The notes beneath the pieces are model-generated. The model searched no databases, was not told where the DNA came from, and saw only the letters and a list, made by a program, of their open reading frames with translations. 18,916 bases of DNA from JBOGWY01 sp050694015 (lineage in GTDB: Bacteria; Actinomycetota; CADDZG01; WHSQ01). The DNA lies in the NCBI GenBank assembly GCA_050694015.1, contig JBOGWY010000190.1:1-18916 (forward strand). Reading direction: 5' to 3'. Shown piece by piece: positions 1 through 6,502 of this stretch. Every line of letters starts with the position of its first letter. Positions within the stretch are counted from its first letter, which is position 1. The position numbers and the translations under genes are program-made.

Positions 1-16
1 CCTCTAGGCTTACGCG

Positions 17-892
17 ATGTTGAAACTCGTCCTCCCGAAGGGGTCGCTGGAACGCGCGACCTTCGAACTGTTCCAGGATGCCGATCTCAAGGTGTGGCGC
101 GGCTCGGATCGCGAGTACCGCGGGCGCATCGACGACCCTCGCATCGATTCGGTCGCGATCCTTCGCCCCCAGGAGATCCCTACCTATGTCGACGATGGGT
201 TCTTCGACATCGGCGTGACGGGAGAGGACTGGATCGCAGAGACCGGCGCCAACGTGGTCAAGGTGACGCCGCTCCAGTACTCGAAGGCGACGGACCTGCC
301 GGTCAAGATCGTGCTCGCGGTCCCCAAGGACGCCGGGATCACGGCCCCCGAGCAGATCAAGCCCGACTCCCGGATCTCCACCGAGCTCCCGAACCTGACC
401 AAGGCCTACTTCGAGAAGCTCGGCATCCCGGTCCGCATCTTCCTGTCCTACGGAGCTACGGAGGCCAAGGTCCCGGAGATCGTCGACGCGATCGTCGACC
501 TCACCGAGACCGGATCGACCTTGCGGCGGAACGGGATGGAGATCGTGGACACGATCATGGAGTCGCGCACGCATCTGATCGCCAACCCGGTCGCTTACGA
601 GGATCCGACGAAGCGGCAGGCCATCGACGAGCTCACGATCCTTCTGCGCGGCGCGATCGACGCACGCGGCCGCGTCCTCGTCAAGCTCAACGTGAACAGC
701 GACCGGCTGGACGAGGTCGTGCAGCTTCTCCCGGCGATGCGTGCTCCCACGATCTCCCAGCTCACTGAAGCGAACTACTTCGCGGTCGAGACGATCGTCC
801 CGAAGTCCGCGATCAACGTGCTCATACCGCGATTGAAGGCCCTGGGGGCCGAGGACATCATCGAACTTCCGGTCACCAAGATCGTTCACTGA
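17..892 (+). CDS. hisG: ATP phosphoribosyltransferase, long form (HisG)
   Basis: It catalyses the first step of histidine synthesis, joining ATP and PRPP to give phosphoribosyl-ATP in the cytosol. The 291 residues match the long HisG form. The N-terminal catalytic lobes begin with LVLPKGSLE, and the PRPP-binding loop DAIVDLTETGSTLRRN lies at about residues 157-172. A C-terminal ACT-like regulatory domain (about 215-290) contains the family-typical PTISQL and the closing segment ELPVTKIVH. That domain normally carries histidine feedback inhibition, so no HisZ partner is needed. The ATG at 17 is the only sensible start and the protein is complete, although its upstream context (often hisE) is outside the window. 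No convincing terminator follows the stop. The call is very secure. Confidence 0.97.
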   Translation: MLKLVLPKGSLERATFELFQDADLKVWRGSDREYRGRIDDPRIDSVAILRPQEIPTYVDDGFFDIGVTGEDWIAETGANVVKVTPLQYSKATDLPVKIVLAVPKDAGITAPEQIKPDSRISTELPNLTKAYFEKLGIPVRIFLSYGATEAKVPEIVDAIVDLTETGSTLRRNGMEIVDTIMESRTHLIANPVAYEDPTKRQAIDELTILLRGAIDARGRVLVKLNVNSDRLDEVVQLLPAMRAPTISQLTEANYFAVETIVPKSAINVLIPRLKALGAEDIIELPVTKIVH

Positions 893-930
893 GCCGCGAA
901 AGCCCAGGTAGGGGGCCGTTTCTCAATACC

Positions 931-958
931 TTGCGCGCTGGGGCACGTGTGCTACGTT
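931..958 (+). promoter_or_regulatory. Candidate promoter for the cold-shock gene
   Basis: TTGCGC (931-936) and TACGTT (953-958) are 16 nt apart, and a TG one base before the -10 gives an extended -10. Transcription would start near 965 and leave a leader of about 70 nt. This is inferred by eye only. Confidence 0.5.
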
Positions 959-1033
959 TCGTGGCGTTGTTGTTGGAGGGCGCTCTCGGGGGACTGCGTT
1001 TTCGTGGGACGTCCTTGCTGAAAGGAAGTGGTA

Positions 1034-1234
1034 GTGGCAGAAGGCACCGTCAAGTGGTTCAGCAACGAGAAGGGTTACGGCTTCATCTCGCAGTCCGACG
1101 GCGAAGATGTGTTCGTGCACTTCTCGGCGATCCAGTCGGAGGGATACAAGTCCCTTCAGGAGGGTCAGGCCGTTGAGTTCGACGTAACTGATGGTCCTAA
1201 AGGAAAGCAGGCGTCGAACGTTCGGCCGGTCTAA
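1034..1234 (+). CDS. Cold-shock domain protein (CspA family)
   Basis: This is a single-domain nucleic-acid-binding protein that in this family acts as an RNA chaperone. The 66 residues cover the whole OB-fold, from AEGTVKWFSNEKGYGFI to NVRPV. RNP1 (KGYGFI) and RNP2 (VFVHF) are intact. I chose the GTG at 1034 over the in-frame GTG at 1028 because AAAGGA (1021-1026) then sits 7 nt upstream and the protein begins MAEGTVKWF like its relatives. The gene stands alone between hisG and a kinase gene, with its own apparent promoter near 931-958 and a strong terminator just after the stop. A leader of roughly 70 nt is compatible with the post-transcriptional control usual for csp genes, but I see no defined thermosensor. 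Confidence 0.95.
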   Translation: MAEGTVKWFSNEKGYGFISQSDGEDVFVHFSAIQSEGYKSLQEGQAVEFDVTDGPKGKQASNVRPV

Positions 1235-1257
1235 GCCACTAAGCCAGCCGAAAATCT

Positions 1258-1287
1258 GAAAGCCCCCGGCTCCCCGGGGGCTTTTTT
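1258..1287 (+). terminator. Rho-independent terminator after the csp gene
   Basis: AGCCCCCGG (1261-1269) pairs perfectly with CCGGGGGCT (1274-1282) around a CTCC loop. Flanking A residues extend the stem against the T run, which ends at 1287. It is the clearest terminator in the left half. Confidence 0.95.
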
Positions 1288-1312
1288 CATGTTCAAGATC
1301 GATCGCTGCACT

Positions 1313-1325
1313 TTCAGTACCTGAA
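1313..1325. promoter_or_regulatory. Short palindrome upstream of the P-loop kinase gene
   Basis: TTCAG-TAC-CTGAA is a perfect 5-bp inverted repeat in the 91-nt gap between the csp terminator and the kinase start. A related GTAC..GAAGT block recurs 29 nt downstream at 1346. TAGTCT (1367-1372) could be a -10 giving a near-leaderless mRNA for the ATG at 1379. A regulator-binding site is possible but unproven, and a repeat this short can arise by chance. Confidence 0.25.
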
Positions 1326-1378
1326 GTCGCTATACGACATCTCCGGTACTCGAAGTGCGAATCTCCTAGTCTCGCTCG

Positions 1379-1909
1379 ATGGATGGGAAGGGGGTCGGGG
1401 GGAAGTCATTCCTTATCACCGGGCCCATGGCTGCGGGCAAGACGACGGTGGCGCACCTCCTCGCGAAGCGCTTCGAACGAGGGGTTCACCTCGAGGGCGA
1501 TGTCTTCCGGCGGAGCATCGTATCGGGGCGGATCGACATGTCGGTCACGCCGTCAGAAGAAGCTCTGGACCAGCTCCGGTTGAGGTACCGGCTTACCGCC
1601 GAAGCCGCCCGTGAATACGCCGGACGAGGGTTCACCGTTGTGGCCGAAGACGTCGTTGCGGGCCCTCTCTTGGAGGAGTACGTGGGGCTGTTCGAGGACC
1701 AACCACCGCAGGTGGTGGTTCTCCTTCCCAGCCTCGATGCGGTTATCGCCCGTGAGCGAGACCGGGCTCAAGACGGCTACGACGAGTGGTCTGTGCGCGA
1801 GTTCTACGAGGGCCTCGTCGCGACCACCCCGCGTCTAGGACTCTGGCTCGACACGAGCGCGCAAACTCCGAGCGAGACGGTCGACGAGATCCTCAGGAGA
1901 ACGGGCTAG
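1379..1909 (+). CDS. Small P-loop kinase or phosphotransferase-like protein
   Basis: The 176-residue protein is a single P-loop NTPase domain. Walker A GPMAAGKTT starts at residue 15 after a beta strand (SFLITG). A nucleoside- or sugar-kinase-like lid with spaced arginines (RERDR, about 125-129) and a C-terminal WLDTS strand follow. The size and lid resemble the AAA/zeta-toxin, chloramphenicol 3-O-phosphotransferase and gluconate kinase group. The substrate cannot be told from sequence, so I give no gene name. The ATG at 1379 is preferred over the nearby out-of-frame ATG at 1383. No Shine-Dalgarno sequence is visible and a -10-like TAGTCT lies just upstream, so it may be leaderless. Its TAG stop interlocks with the stop of the convergent DUF1844 gene. 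Confidence 0.75.
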   Translation: MDGKGVGGKSFLITGPMAAGKTTVAHLLAKRFERGVHLEGDVFRRSIVSGRIDMSVTPSEEALDQLRLRYRLTAEAAREYAGRGFTVVAEDVVAGPLLEEYVGLFEDQPPQVVVLLPSLDAVIARERDRAQDGYDEWSVREFYEGLVATTPRLGLWLDTSAQTPSETVDEILRRTG

Positions 1910-2457
1910 CCGGGTGGGGATTGCGGTGGTGGCCCGGATAGGCGCTGCGCGTACGCGAGCTGCAGTTGTGCGAGCGTCTGCTTCAGCGGCGCCTCGGCAT
2001 CCTCGAGCCGTCCCTCGTTCGCATTCAGGATCCCCGCCAGTGCGTCGATCGCGAGTTGCGCATCGGCGGGGTCGCCGACCTGGAGTTTCGTGGCGGCCAC
2101 GTTGGCCATCGTGACGGCGGCGTTCACCACCCAGTCGATGCTCGGACGCTCTGCGATCTCCTGAGCCATCCGCATCGCTTCGGCCTCTTCGTCGGGAGTC
2201 CAGACCGGCTCACCAGGGGGTCCGCCTTGAACGCCGCCCCCTCCCGAAGCGGCCGGAGGCGGAGTGCCTTGTTTCGGAGATGCTGGGGTACGCGTCGGAG
2301 GAACTGGGTCTCCGCCGGAGGACTTACCCGGACTCTGCGGAGTCTCGGGGGCCGGTGGTGCGGCGGGGCGGGGCGGAGGCTGGTGGCCGCCGGAGGCGAC
2401 CCGCTTGTCGACGACGCGCGGCCGCTGCCGTTCTTGCTCTTCTTCCTGGTCGGACAT
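1906..2457 (-). CDS. DUF1844 domain protein with a disordered proline-rich N-terminus
   Basis: This is a 183-residue cytosolic protein of unknown function. Residues 1-20 are acidic and basic (MSDQEEEQERQ). Residues 25-85 are low-complexity Pro/Gly/Ala and probably disordered. Residues 107-172 are helical (DWVVNAAVTMANVAATKL, then DAQLAIDALAGIL) and match my memory of DUF1844. I chose the ATG at 2457, not the upstream ATG at 2541, because a G-rich Shine-Dalgarno-like stretch (GGGGGGAA) sits 6 nt before it and the preceding 28 codons look like noncoding leader. DUF1844 genes commonly lie beside infC in Actinomycetota, as here in divergent orientation, which suggests a translation-linked role. 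That role is inference only. Confidence 0.82.
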   Translation of the reverse strand: MSDQEEEQERQRPRVVDKRVASGGHQPPPRPAAPPAPETPQSPGKSSGGDPVPPTRTPASPKQGTPPPAASGGGGVQGGPPGEPVWTPDEEAEAMRMAQEIAERPSIDWVVNAAVTMANVAATKLQVGDPADAQLAIDALAGILNANEGRLEDAEAPLKQTLAQLQLAYAQRLSGPPPQSPPG

Positions 2458-2490
2458 ATCGGGTTCCCCCCACGTGTCGGGCAAGTGGCG

Positions 2491-2498
2491 CCTATACT
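2491..2498. promoter_or_regulatory. Overlapping divergent -10 elements, DUF1844 and infC
   Basis: On the plus strand TATACT (2493-2498) is a near-consensus -10 for the infC operon. On the minus strand the same bases read TATAGG (2496-2491), a -10 for the DUF1844 gene. The -35 regions are poor on both sides. If both are used, the two polymerases would compete for one site. Confidence 0.45.
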
Positions 2499-2609
2499 CA
2501 CACGAGCGAAAGTGTCGCCAAGAAGGGGAACTCCCCCTCACCTCCAGGCGTTAGAGCCTCGTGGGGTCTGGTGTTACCGCAGGAGCCTGTTGCCACGGCG
2601 CGGGCTGCA

Positions 2610-2645
2610 GCCGGTGGCGTTGGATCTTGGCGTCATCGGCTTTTT
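2610..2645 (+). terminator. Putative attenuator hairpin in the infC leader
   Basis: GCCGGTGGCG (2610-2619) can pair over 10 bp, with two G-U wobbles, to CGTCATCGGC (2631-2640) around an 11-nt loop. TTTTT (2641-2645) follows at once. The structure lies 75 nt before the infC start, so it would act as a premature terminator. The upstream palindrome GGCTGCAGCC (2603-2612) competes for the first three bases of the stem, and GCCGAT (2674-2679) can pair with the 3' arm. Confidence 0.55.
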
Positions 2646-2708
2646 CGCGTCTGGCAAGTGCGCCCGGGAGTCTGCCGATAGAGGTAGAGAGGCGCAGAAG
2701 GATCGAAC

Positions 2709-2714
2709 AAGGAG
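2709..2714 (+). promoter_or_regulatory. Ribosome-binding site that fixes the ATC start of infC
   Basis: AAGGAG sits 6 nt upstream of ATC 2721. The later in-frame GTG at 2757 has no such site and would delete the conserved N-terminal LRINDRIR. Confidence 0.85.
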
Positions 2715-2720
2715 ATACGG

Positions 2721-3380
2721 ATCGCACAAGAGCTGAGGATCAACGACCGCATCAGGGTGCCTAAGGTGCGCGTCGTCGGGGCGGATGGGAAGCAGATCGG
2801 GATCATCGACACCGATGAGGCCCTGCGGATGGCGACCGATGCGGACCTCGATCTGGTCGAGGTAGCAGGGCAGGCAGATCCGCCCGTGTGCCGGATCATG
2901 GACTACGGCAAGTACAAGTACGACCAGGCCGTCCGGCAGAAGGAGGCCCGCAAGAAGCAATCGCTCGTGGTCGTCAAAGAGATGAAGATGCGGCCGAAGA
3001 TCGACCGCCACGACTACGAGACGAAGAAGGGACACGTCGTCCGGTTCCTCCGCCAGGGGGCGAAGGTCAAGGTGACGATCATGTTCCGGGGGCGCGAGAT
3101 GGCACACACGGAGCTCGGGAGGAAGTTGCTCGACCAGTTGGCGGTCGACGTGCAAGACATCGCCAAGGTCGACACCGCACCGAAGGTGGATGGACGCAAC
3201 ATGACGATGGTGCTGAGTCCGTACAAGGAAGCGGTCGTGCACCGGCCCGCACCCGCTCCGTCGAAGGAGCGGTCCGGCCCCCCGCCGGAGGCGGAAGCCG
3301 AGGCTGAGGAGCAGGGCGCCGCAGCGACGGAAGCGCCACCCAAGCGCCCGATGAAGATCACCCGGGCCGAGGGCGGCTAG
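2721..3380 (+). CDS. infC: Translation initiation factor IF-3 with ATC start codon
   Basis: IF-3 binds the 30S subunit, prevents premature 50S joining and checks start codon and initiator tRNA. The protein is 219 residues from the ATC at 2721. The N-domain (LRINDRIRVPKVRVVG, residues 5-20, through about 70), the basic linker and the C-domain (MKMRPKIDRHDYETKK to about 170) are all present. A Pro/Ala/Glu tail of about 45 residues (175-219) extends past the usual end. A start at GTG 2757 would lose conserved residues LRINDRIR. The Shine-Dalgarno AAGGAG at 2709-2714 points to ATC. Non-AUG starts on infC are known to let IF-3 repress its own translation. It is the first gene of a long operon and rpmI follows after 22 nt. 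Confidence 0.96.
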   Translation: MAQELRINDRIRVPKVRVVGADGKQIGIIDTDEALRMATDADLDLVEVAGQADPPVCRIMDYGKYKYDQAVRQKEARKKQSLVVVKEMKMRPKIDRHDYETKKGHVVRFLRQGAKVKVTIMFRGREMAHTELGRKLLDQLAVDVQDIAKVDTAPKVDGRNMTMVLSPYKEAVVHRPAPAPSKERSGPPPEAEAEAEEQGAAATEAPPKRPMKITRAEGG

Positions 3381-3402
3381 ACGAATGAGCAGGAGGTAAG
3401 CA

Positions 3403-3597
3403 ATGCCGAAGATGAAATCGCACCGGGGCGCGGCAAAGCGCATCCAGGTGACCGGATCGGGGAAGCTGAAGCGCCGGCGCGCGTTCGGGAACCACTTCTT
3501 CGGAAAGAAGACGTCCACGCGAAAGCGTCGGATCGACAGGCCTGCCGATGTCTCCGCAGCCGATCAGAAGCGCATCCGCCGACTGATAGCGAAATAG
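3403..3597 (+). CDS. rpmI: 50S ribosomal protein L35
   Basis: L35 is a small, basic component of the large subunit. The 64 residues start MPKMKSHRGAAKR and continue with the conserved KRRRAFGNHFF block and a KRIRRLIAK end, which is full length for the family. A strong AGGAGGT lies just upstream of the ATG. It sits between infC and rplT, the standard bacterial order, with 12 nt to rplT, so it shares their transcript and any L20- or IF-3-based control of the leader. Confidence 0.97.
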   Translation: MPKMKSHRGAAKRIQVTGSGKLKRRRAFGNHFFGKKTSTRKRRIDRPADVSAADQKRIRRLIAK

Positions 3598-3609
3598 AGG
3601 AGTTGTCAG

Positions 3610-3975
3610 ATGCCAAGGGTGAAGCGAGGCGTCACCGGACGTAATCGTCGCAAGGAAGTCCTCAAGAAGGCGAAGGGCTACTACTCGGCCCGCGGTAAGC
3701 ACTTCCGCGCGGCCAACGAACAGGTCCTGCACTCCGGGGTCTATGCGTATCGGGATCGCCGTGCGCGCAAGGGCGATTTCCGTCGTCTGTGGATCATGCG
3801 CATCAACGCGGCCGCGCGCGAGAACGGCCTGTCCTACAGCAAGATGATCTCCGGTCTCCGGCTCGCCGAGGTCGAGGTCGACCGAAAGATCCTGGCCGAG
3901 CTCGCCCTCAACGAGCCCGAGGCGTTCGCGGCTCTCGCCGAGGTGGCGAAGCAATCACTCGAGAAAGCCTCCTGA
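3610..3975 (+). CDS. rplT: 50S ribosomal protein L20
   Basis: L20 is needed for early assembly of the large subunit and in several bacteria represses its own operon by binding the leader mRNA. The 121 residues begin MPRVKRGVTGRNRRKEVLKKAKGYY (family-typical, basic, extended N-terminus). They continue through the globular part with the conserved YRDRRARKGDFRRLWIMRINAA to a short helical tail. GAGGAG precedes the ATG. The stop codon TGA at 3973-3975 overlaps the probable CTG start of the next gene, which suggests translational coupling. Confidence 0.97.
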   Translation: MPRVKRGVTGRNRRKEVLKKAKGYYSARGKHFRAANEQVLHSGVYAYRDRRARKGDFRRLWIMRINAAARENGLSYSKMISGLRLAEVEVDRKILAELALNEPEAFAALAEVAKQSLEKAS

Positions 3976-4772
3976 CGCCGGTCGTATCGAGCCTGCAGAA
4001 CCCGCGGGTGCAAGCCGCCCGCCGCCTCAGCCGTCGCGCGCACCGCGAGCGGGAACGCGCCTTCCTTGTCGAGGGCCCACGCGCGGTCAGAGACGCGCTG
4101 GAGCGCGGCTACGCGATCAAGGAACTGTTCGTGTCGGATCACGACGACGATCTCGTCACACTGGCGCACGAGCACGGTGTGCCGGTTGTCGATGTCGATG
4201 CATCGGTGATGCGAGCGATCGCCGACACCATCACGCCACAGGGCGTCGTTGCGGTCGTCGCGATGCCGCACCGTCGACTCTCCGATGTCATCGCCAAAGG
4301 CGATCTGGTACTGGTGCTGGTCGACGTACGGGATCCCGGCAACGCCGGCACGCTGCTCCGCTCGGCCACGGCGGCGGGCGCCTCCGCAGTCGTGTTCACG
4401 AAGGGAGCGGTCGACCCGTTCGGCCCCAAGACAGTTCGAGCGGCCGCGGGTACGACGTTTCATGTCCCCGTGGTTAGCGGCGAACCGCTCGAGGAGGTCG
4501 TGGACGCGTTGCGCGCCGCGGGTTTCGCCGTCTGCGGTGCCGACGCCCACGGGGACCGAGACATGGGCGACATCGATATGACCGGACGCATCGCGATCGT
4601 CGTGGGCAACGAAGGGTGGGGGATCGACGACGAGGCCCGCTCGCTGATCGAGGCGACCGTCCGCATCCCGATGCCGGGCCCGGCGGAATCCCTCAACGTG
4701 GGCATCGCGGGCTCGATCCTTCTCTTCGAGGCGGTCCGGCAACGCCGTTTATCCTCTGGCAACCATGAGTGA
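3972..4772 (+). CDS. SpoU/TrmH-family RNA 2'-O-methyltransferase, probable CTG start
   Basis: This SAM-dependent enzyme of the SPOUT class methylates a ribose 2'-hydroxyl in rRNA or tRNA; the target nucleotide is unknown. The order is an N-terminal RNA-binding region (SLQNPRV near residue 7, FLVEGPRAV near 31), then the knotted catalytic domain. Motif 1 is VDVRDPGNAGTLLRS (about 118-131), motif 2 is IVVGNEGWGI (209-218), and motif 3 is IPMPGPAESLNVGIA (232-246). The conserved SLQNPRV must be included, yet no ATG, GTG or TTG lies between it and the rplT end. CTG 3972, overlapping the rplT TGA, is the best start and gives 266 residues. It overlaps the histidine kinase gene by 8 nt. This gene follows rplT in many Actinomycetota. 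Confidence 0.92.
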   Translation: MTPVVSSLQNPRVQAARRLSRRAHRERERAFLVEGPRAVRDALERGYAIKELFVSDHDDDLVTLAHEHGVPVVDVDASVMRAIADTITPQGVVAVVAMPHRRLSDVIAKGDLVLVLVDVRDPGNAGTLLRSATAAGASAVVFTKGAVDPFGPKTVRAAAGTTFHVPVVSGEPLEEVVDALRAAGFAVCGADAHGDRDMGDIDMTGRIAIVVGNEGWGIDDEARSLIEATVRIPMPGPAESLNVGIAGSILLFEAVRQRRLSSGNHE

Positions 4773-5460
4773 AGCGCCGAGGTTCGCGGAGATGATCTCA
4801 AAGATCGCGCACGAGCTGCGGTCGCCCCTCACGTCGGTGAAGGGCTTCTCCGCTACGCTCATCAAGCGGTGGGACAAGTTCACCGACGAGCAGCGCTTCC
4901 AGTTCGTCGAGACGATCCATCACGACGCCGATCGCATGGGGCGCATCGTGTCCGAGGTCCTCGACCTCGCGCGGCTCGAGACCGGCCGGCTCGAGCTCCA
5001 CTCAACCTCGATCGACGTCGCCGCGGTCGCCGAAGCCGCTGCGGGGCATCACAGTTCCCTGCCCGGCGCCGAACGCGTGAAGCTCGATATAGAGGAGGGT
5101 CTGAGGGCGTGGGCCGATCCGGACCGCATCGGTCACGTCGTCAGCAACATGATCGAGAACGCGGTGAAATTCTCCGACGAGGGCCCCATCCTGGTGCGAG
5201 GACGCAAGGCCGAGGATGCCATGGTCGAGATCGTCGTGACCGACGAGGGCGTCGGCATCGAGCCGGAGCGACTGCCGGACATCTTCTCGGGGCCCGCGCC
5301 GGCGGGCCAGCGCGCCACCCCATCGGGCACCGGGCTTGGTCTCTATCTCACGCGCCGGCTCGTGGAGGCGCACGGAGGTTCGATCGACGTGCAGAGCGAG
5401 GTCGACAAGGGTTCTACGTTCGTGGTCCGGCTGCCCGCGCAGGGGCCGGAGATTGAGTGA
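4765..5460 (+). CDS. Small soluble orphan histidine kinase
   Basis: This is a sensor-kinase core that autophosphorylates on histidine and would pass the phosphate to a response regulator. The 231 residues hold only the transmitter. The H-box is AHELRSPL with His16, the dimerisation helices run to about residue 75, and the HATPase domain has N-box NMIENAVKF (128-136), G1 DEGVGI (160-165) and G2 GTGLGLYL (188-195). There is no membrane segment and no PAS, HAMP or GAF domain. Only about ten residues precede the H-box, so input must come from a partner protein or from the operon's own products. No response regulator is in the window. It overlaps the methylase by 8 nt and pheS by 8 nt, so it is embedded in the translation operon. 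As I recall, Streptomyces also has a kinase gene at this spot. Confidence 0.93.
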   Translation: MSEAPRFAEMISKIAHELRSPLTSVKGFSATLIKRWDKFTDEQRFQFVETIHHDADRMGRIVSEVLDLARLETGRLELHSTSIDVAAVAEAAAGHHSSLPGAERVKLDIEEGLRAWADPDRIGHVVSNMIENAVKFSDEGPILVRGRKAEDAMVEIVVTDEGVGIEPERLPDIFSGPAPAGQRATPSGTGLGLYLTRRLVEAHGGSIDVQSEVDKGSTFVVRLPAQGPEIE

Positions 5461-6502
5461 CGTACGCACAGAGCTCGAGCGCGTTCGTGACGAAGGGCTC
5501 GCGGCTCTAACCGAGGCGACGGACCTCGCTTCGCTCGAGGAAGCGAAGGTGCGCATCCTGGGACGCAAGGCTCCCTTGTCGCGCGCCCGTCAGGGTCTAC
5601 GCGAGGTTCCGGAGGAGGAGCGCAAGCAGCTCGGTCAACTCGCCAACGACGTGCAGAAGGCCCTCGAGGACGCGATCGAAGAACGGCGAGGCCGGTTCGC
5701 CGCCGCCGAACAAGCCGCGCGCTGGGAGCGCGAACGGATAGACGTGACGCTCCCTGGAGACGGCGTCGTTGCCGGCGCCGTCCATCCCCTGACCGAGACG
5801 ATCTGGGAGATCGTCGACATCTTCATCGGTCTCGGCTACATGGTGGCGGAGGGACCCGAGGTGGAGTTATCCCGATACAACTTCGACGCATTGAACACGC
5901 CTCCGGTGCATCCATCTCGTTCGCCGTTGGACACGTTCTATATCGATGGGCACGGCGAAGAGGTCTGCCTCAGGAGTCAGACCTCGCCGATGCAGGTACG
6001 GATGATGGAACTGCAACCTCCGCCGGTCTACGTAGTGGTGCCGGGACGTGTATATCGCCGCGAAACGGTAGACGCCACTCATCTCTGCATCTTCACGCAG
6101 CTGGAGGGTCTCGCGGTGGACGAGGGTCTCACGATGGCGGATCTGAAAGGGACGTTGGAACTGTTCGCGCGCGAGATCTTCGGGAGCAACCTCGACGTGA
6201 GGCTGCGCCCGCACTTCTTCCCGTTCACCGAACCGTCCGCGGAGCTGGACGTGCAGTGTTTCGTGTGCATGGGGGCCGGGTGTCGTCTTTGCAAGTTCGA
6301 GGGATGGATCGAGGTGCTCGGCTGCGGCATGGTCGACCCGGCCGTGTTCGAGGGGATCGGTTACGACGCCGAGCGCTACACCGGCTTCGCGTGGGGGATG
6401 GGTATCGAGAGGATCGCGGCCCTCGCCCACGGCGTGAACGACATCCGCTACTTCTGGGAGAACGACCTGCGCTTCTTGACCCAGTTCCGGAGCCCCGTAT
6501 GA
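5453..6502 (+). CDS. pheS: Phenylalanyl-tRNA synthetase alpha subunit
   Basis: PheS is the catalytic subunit of the alpha2-beta2 enzyme that charges tRNA-Phe. The 349 residues start with an N-terminal coiled coil (about 1-90) that holds tRNA. The class II catalytic core follows, with motif 2 GRVYRRETVDATH and FTQLEGL (FHQ is more usual). A cysteine cluster CFVCMGAGCRLC precedes the conserved EVLGCGMVDP. Motif 3 is GFAWGMGIERIA. TTG 5453 gives MSDVRTELERV and overlaps the kinase stop by 8 nt; an AGGGG lies 7 nt upstream. Upstream codons in the same frame belong to the kinase region and are not part of the protein. The stop overlaps pheT by 4 nt (ATGA), as usual for this pair. Confidence 0.96.
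   Translation: MSDVRTELERVRDEGLAALTEATDLASLEEAKVRILGRKAPLSRARQGLREVPEEERKQLGQLANDVQKALEDAIEERRGRFAAAEQAARWERERIDVTLPGDGVVAGAVHPLTETIWEIVDIFIGLGYMVAEGPEVELSRYNFDALNTPPVHPSRSPLDTFYIDGHGEEVCLRSQTSPMQVRMMELQPPPVYVVVPGRVYRRETVDATHLCIFTQLEGLAVDEGLTMADLKGTLELFAREIFGSNLDVRLRPHFFPFTEPSAELDVQCFVCMGAGCRLCKFEGWIEVLGCGMVDPAVFEGIGYDAERYTGFAWGMGIERIAALAHGVNDIRYFWENDLRFLTQFRSPV

Larger units (their letters stand above)
2505..2720 (+). promoter_or_regulatory. Long structured 5' leader of the infC operon
   Basis: About 215 nt separate the likely transcription start from the infC start codon. The leader includes a small hairpin (AGGGG 2524-2528 with CCCCT 2534-2538), the palindrome GGCTGCAGCC (2603-2612), a terminator-like stem at 2610-2645, and TGCGCC/GGCGCA pairing that encloses the segment before the ribosome site. 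In several bacteria infC-rpmI-rplT leaders bind L20 for feedback control. Whether this one does is inference. Confidence 0.5.

Noticed and set aside
1966..2736. Plus-strand open frame across the DUF1844 gene and infC leader
   Set aside because: It shows no recognisable domain, and the DUF1844 and IF-3 frames explain the region better.
2574..3518. Minus-strand open frame opposite infC and rpmI
   Set aside because: It is antisense to conserved IF-3 and L35 and has low-complexity Arg/Leu composition.
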